Below, piece by piece: positions 4,442 to 5,792 of a DNA stretch of 5,792 nt; position 1 is the first letter of the stretch; each line of letters begins with the position of its first letter. Source of the DNA: Cyanobacteria bacterium UBA1186. GTDB lineage: Bacteria; Cyanobacteriota; Vampirovibrionia; Gastranaerophilales; Gastranaerophilaceae. The stretch is taken from NCBI GenBank assembly GCA_002309875.1, contig DBYM01000034.1, positions 4,752 through 10,543 of the forward strand, written 5' to 3'. The translations under genes were made by a program, and so were the position numbers. Under the pieces are notes generated by a model. That model worked only from the letters and a program-made list of their open reading frames with translations, searched no databases and had not been told where the DNA came from.

Positions 4442-5792
4442 TGGCAGCAGAGGGAGGAAATAACAAACCGATTTCGGAAATATTTTTGGCTTGTTTCGTG
4501 ATGACGTTGATTTTAATCCTCATCATCGAGATGCCGAATTGGGTTATTAACTTTTCGATTTCGCTTAATATAACTCTTGGTATTGTGCTTTTGATGATAT
4601 CTTTGTATGTACAGAAGCCTCTTGAATTGGCAGCCTTCCCTTCCATAATCCTTATCGGCACGATGTTCCGCCTTTGTCTTTCAATCGCATCAACTCGTCT
4701 GATTTTGGCAAAAGGTGATGCAGGTGAGGTAATTGATGCGTTCGGGCATTTCGTTACGGGCGGCAGTATGATTGTCGGCGGTGTAATTTTCTTAATTATA
4801 ACCGTTGTTCAGTTTATGGTTATTACAAAGGGTGCAGAACGTATTGCCGAGGTTGCAGCGCGTTTTGCGTTAGACGCAATGCCCGGTAAACAGATGACCA
4901 TTGATGCGGATTTCAACGCAGGACTGATTTCTCCGGAAGAAGCGGTTAAACGCCGTGAAGACTTACAGAGAGAATCAAACCTCTTCGGTTCAATGGACGG
5001 TTCTATGAAGTTCGTAAAAGGTGATACGATTGCGGGTATCATTATTGTATTAATAAATATTATAGGTGGCTTGTGTATCGGTTGTTTGGTAAACCAAATG
5101 CCGATTGCAGATGCGGTAAACAAATACACTGTCTTGACTATTGGTGACGGTTTGGCATCACAACTTCCTTCCCTACTGATGTCAATAGCCGCAGGTATTG
5201 TCATGACGCGTGCTTCTGCGGGTAATGCTTCTTTGGGCGGTGATTTGACTGCACAAATAATGTCAAAGCCCTATTCTTTGTTCTTTGCTGCATTGTTCCT
5301 TGGTTTAATTACGGTTACTTCACCTGTTACGGGATTGCCGTTCCTGCCGTTTTTAATATTTACTATAGTTCTTGCAATTGCAGGCTTCTCCGTATTGGTC
5401 AATGCAGATGTTCAGTCTCAGTTAGGGCAGTTGGAAAGTGTTCGGCAGAATATGCAGGATTTGGTTAACCCGAACAAGATGTACGAACGACTTGGTGTTG
5501 ATGTCTTGAGTTTGCAGGTTGGTGCAGGCCTGTTGGTTATTGCGGACCCTGATCAGGAAGGTCAGTTACTTGCCAAGATTGCGGCACTTCGTCAGAGAGT
5601 TACCGACGAATTGGGTTATATTTTACCGAATATCCGTATTATGGATTCGTCTGCACTTGAGGCAAACGAGTATGTAATTTCTATCCGTAACAACGTTGTT
5701 GCGTCCGGTTTTGTTTATCCGGGCAAATATATGGTAATTGCAGATCAGTGGGATTCTGTTAAGAAGAATATTCCTGAAGATGCTATTGTGGG
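4441..5792 (+). CDS. flhA: Flagellar export gate protein FlhA (partial, 3' end outside the window)
   Basis: 450 codons of the roughly 690-residue FlhA are present. FlhA forms a nonameric ring in the inner membrane, couples the proton gradient to export, and binds chaperone-substrate complexes. Hydrophobic segments lie at about residues 13-33, 37-57, 64-82, 108-127, 197-216, 233-256, 279-296 and 300-319. The family signature is clear at 133-157: RIAEVAARFALDAMPGKQ followed by MTIDAD. Residues equivalent to Salmonella FlhA Arg94, Lys203 and Asp208 are present as Arg86, Lys190 and Asp195, so proton coupling looks intact. The cytoplasmic domain begins after about 325, with LQVGAGLLVIADPDQEGQLL (358-377) and IRIMDSSALEANEYVISI (398-415). 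ATG 4441 is the only start after an in-frame TGA at 4429 and has AAGGG 4 nt upstream. It follows fliH directly apart from the micro-ORF. Confidence 0.95.
   Translation, partial: MAAEGGNNKPISEIFLACFVMTLILILIIEMPNWVINFSISLNITLGIVLLMISLYVQKPLELAAFPSIILIGTMFRLCLSIASTRLILAKGDAGEVIDAFGHFVTGGSMIVGGVIFLIITVVQFMVITKGAERIAEVAARFALDAMPGKQMTIDADFNAGLISPEEAVKRREDLQRESNLFGSMDGSMKFVKGDTIAGIIIVLINIIGGLCIGCLVNQMPIADAVNKYTVLTIGDGLASQLPSLLMSIAAGIVMTRASAGNASLGGDLTAQIMSKPYSLFFAALFLGLITVTSPVTGLPFLPFLIFTIVLAIAGFSVLVNADVQSQLGQLESVRQNMQDLVNPNKMYERLGVDVLSLQVGAGLLVIADPDQEGQLLAKIAALRQRVTDELGYILPNIRIMDSSALEANEYVISIRNNVVASGFVYPGKYMVIADQWDSVKKNIPEDAIV

Noticed and set aside
4809..5204. Minus-strand 131-codon frame inside flhA
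   Set aside because: It lies antisense to the conserved FlhA signature region, with no credible start signal.
1..5792. CRISPR arrays, tRNA or rRNA genes, insertion sequences, rho-independent terminators
   Set aside because: No spaced direct repeats, cloverleaf, transposase motifs, or GC-rich hairpin followed by a T-run were seen on reading the window.

Overview
The window carries part of a flagellar-type (type III) export and basal-body operon on the + strand, plus the 5' end of a divergent two-gene unit on the - strand. The DNA is moderately AT-rich with strong GAGG-type ribosome binding sites. A two-membrane FliF with a beta-collar region indicates a flagellar rather than an injectisome lineage. 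The phylum cannot be fixed from this sequence. A flagellated gut-type lineage such as Gastranaerophilales/Melainabacteria is a low-confidence guess; a Firmicutes- or Elusimicrobia-like source is not excluded.

Layout. On the - strand, positions 332-171 encode a 53-residue soluble protein I do not recognise. It is followed 12 nt later by a GTG-started membrane protein (158 to beyond base 1). Positions 333-487 separate these divergent genes from the flagellar operon and hold a near-consensus sigma-28/sigma-D promoter (TAAA-N15-TCCGATAT, 439-465). On the + strand follow fliE (488-829), fliF (878-2542), an unusual gene in the fliG position (2590-3639), fliH (3645-4394), a possible 15-codon micro-ORF (4394-4441) overlapping both neighbours by TAATG junctions, and flhA (4441 to beyond the window end).

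How the genes fit together. FliF forms the MS ring and FliE joins it to the rod. FliH belongs to the cytoplasmic ATPase/sorting complex. FlhA is the export gate that recognises cargo. The protein between FliF and FliH sits where the rotor protein FliG belongs, and FliF keeps a C-terminal helix of the FliG-binding kind. That protein, however, is not a standard FliG. It has about 140 residues of unfamiliar helical sequence, a Q/E/A/K-rich coiled coil, and a C-terminal part resembling at most the FliG N and early M regions. No FliG C-terminal torque domain is visible.

flgB and flgC are not upstream of fliE, and fliI is not between fliH and flhA, so the set is rearranged relative to the common flgBC-fliEFGHI order. 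The points most worth following up are the atypical FliG-position protein, the sigma-28-type promoter in front of a basal-body operon, and the fliH/micro-ORF/flhA coupling.
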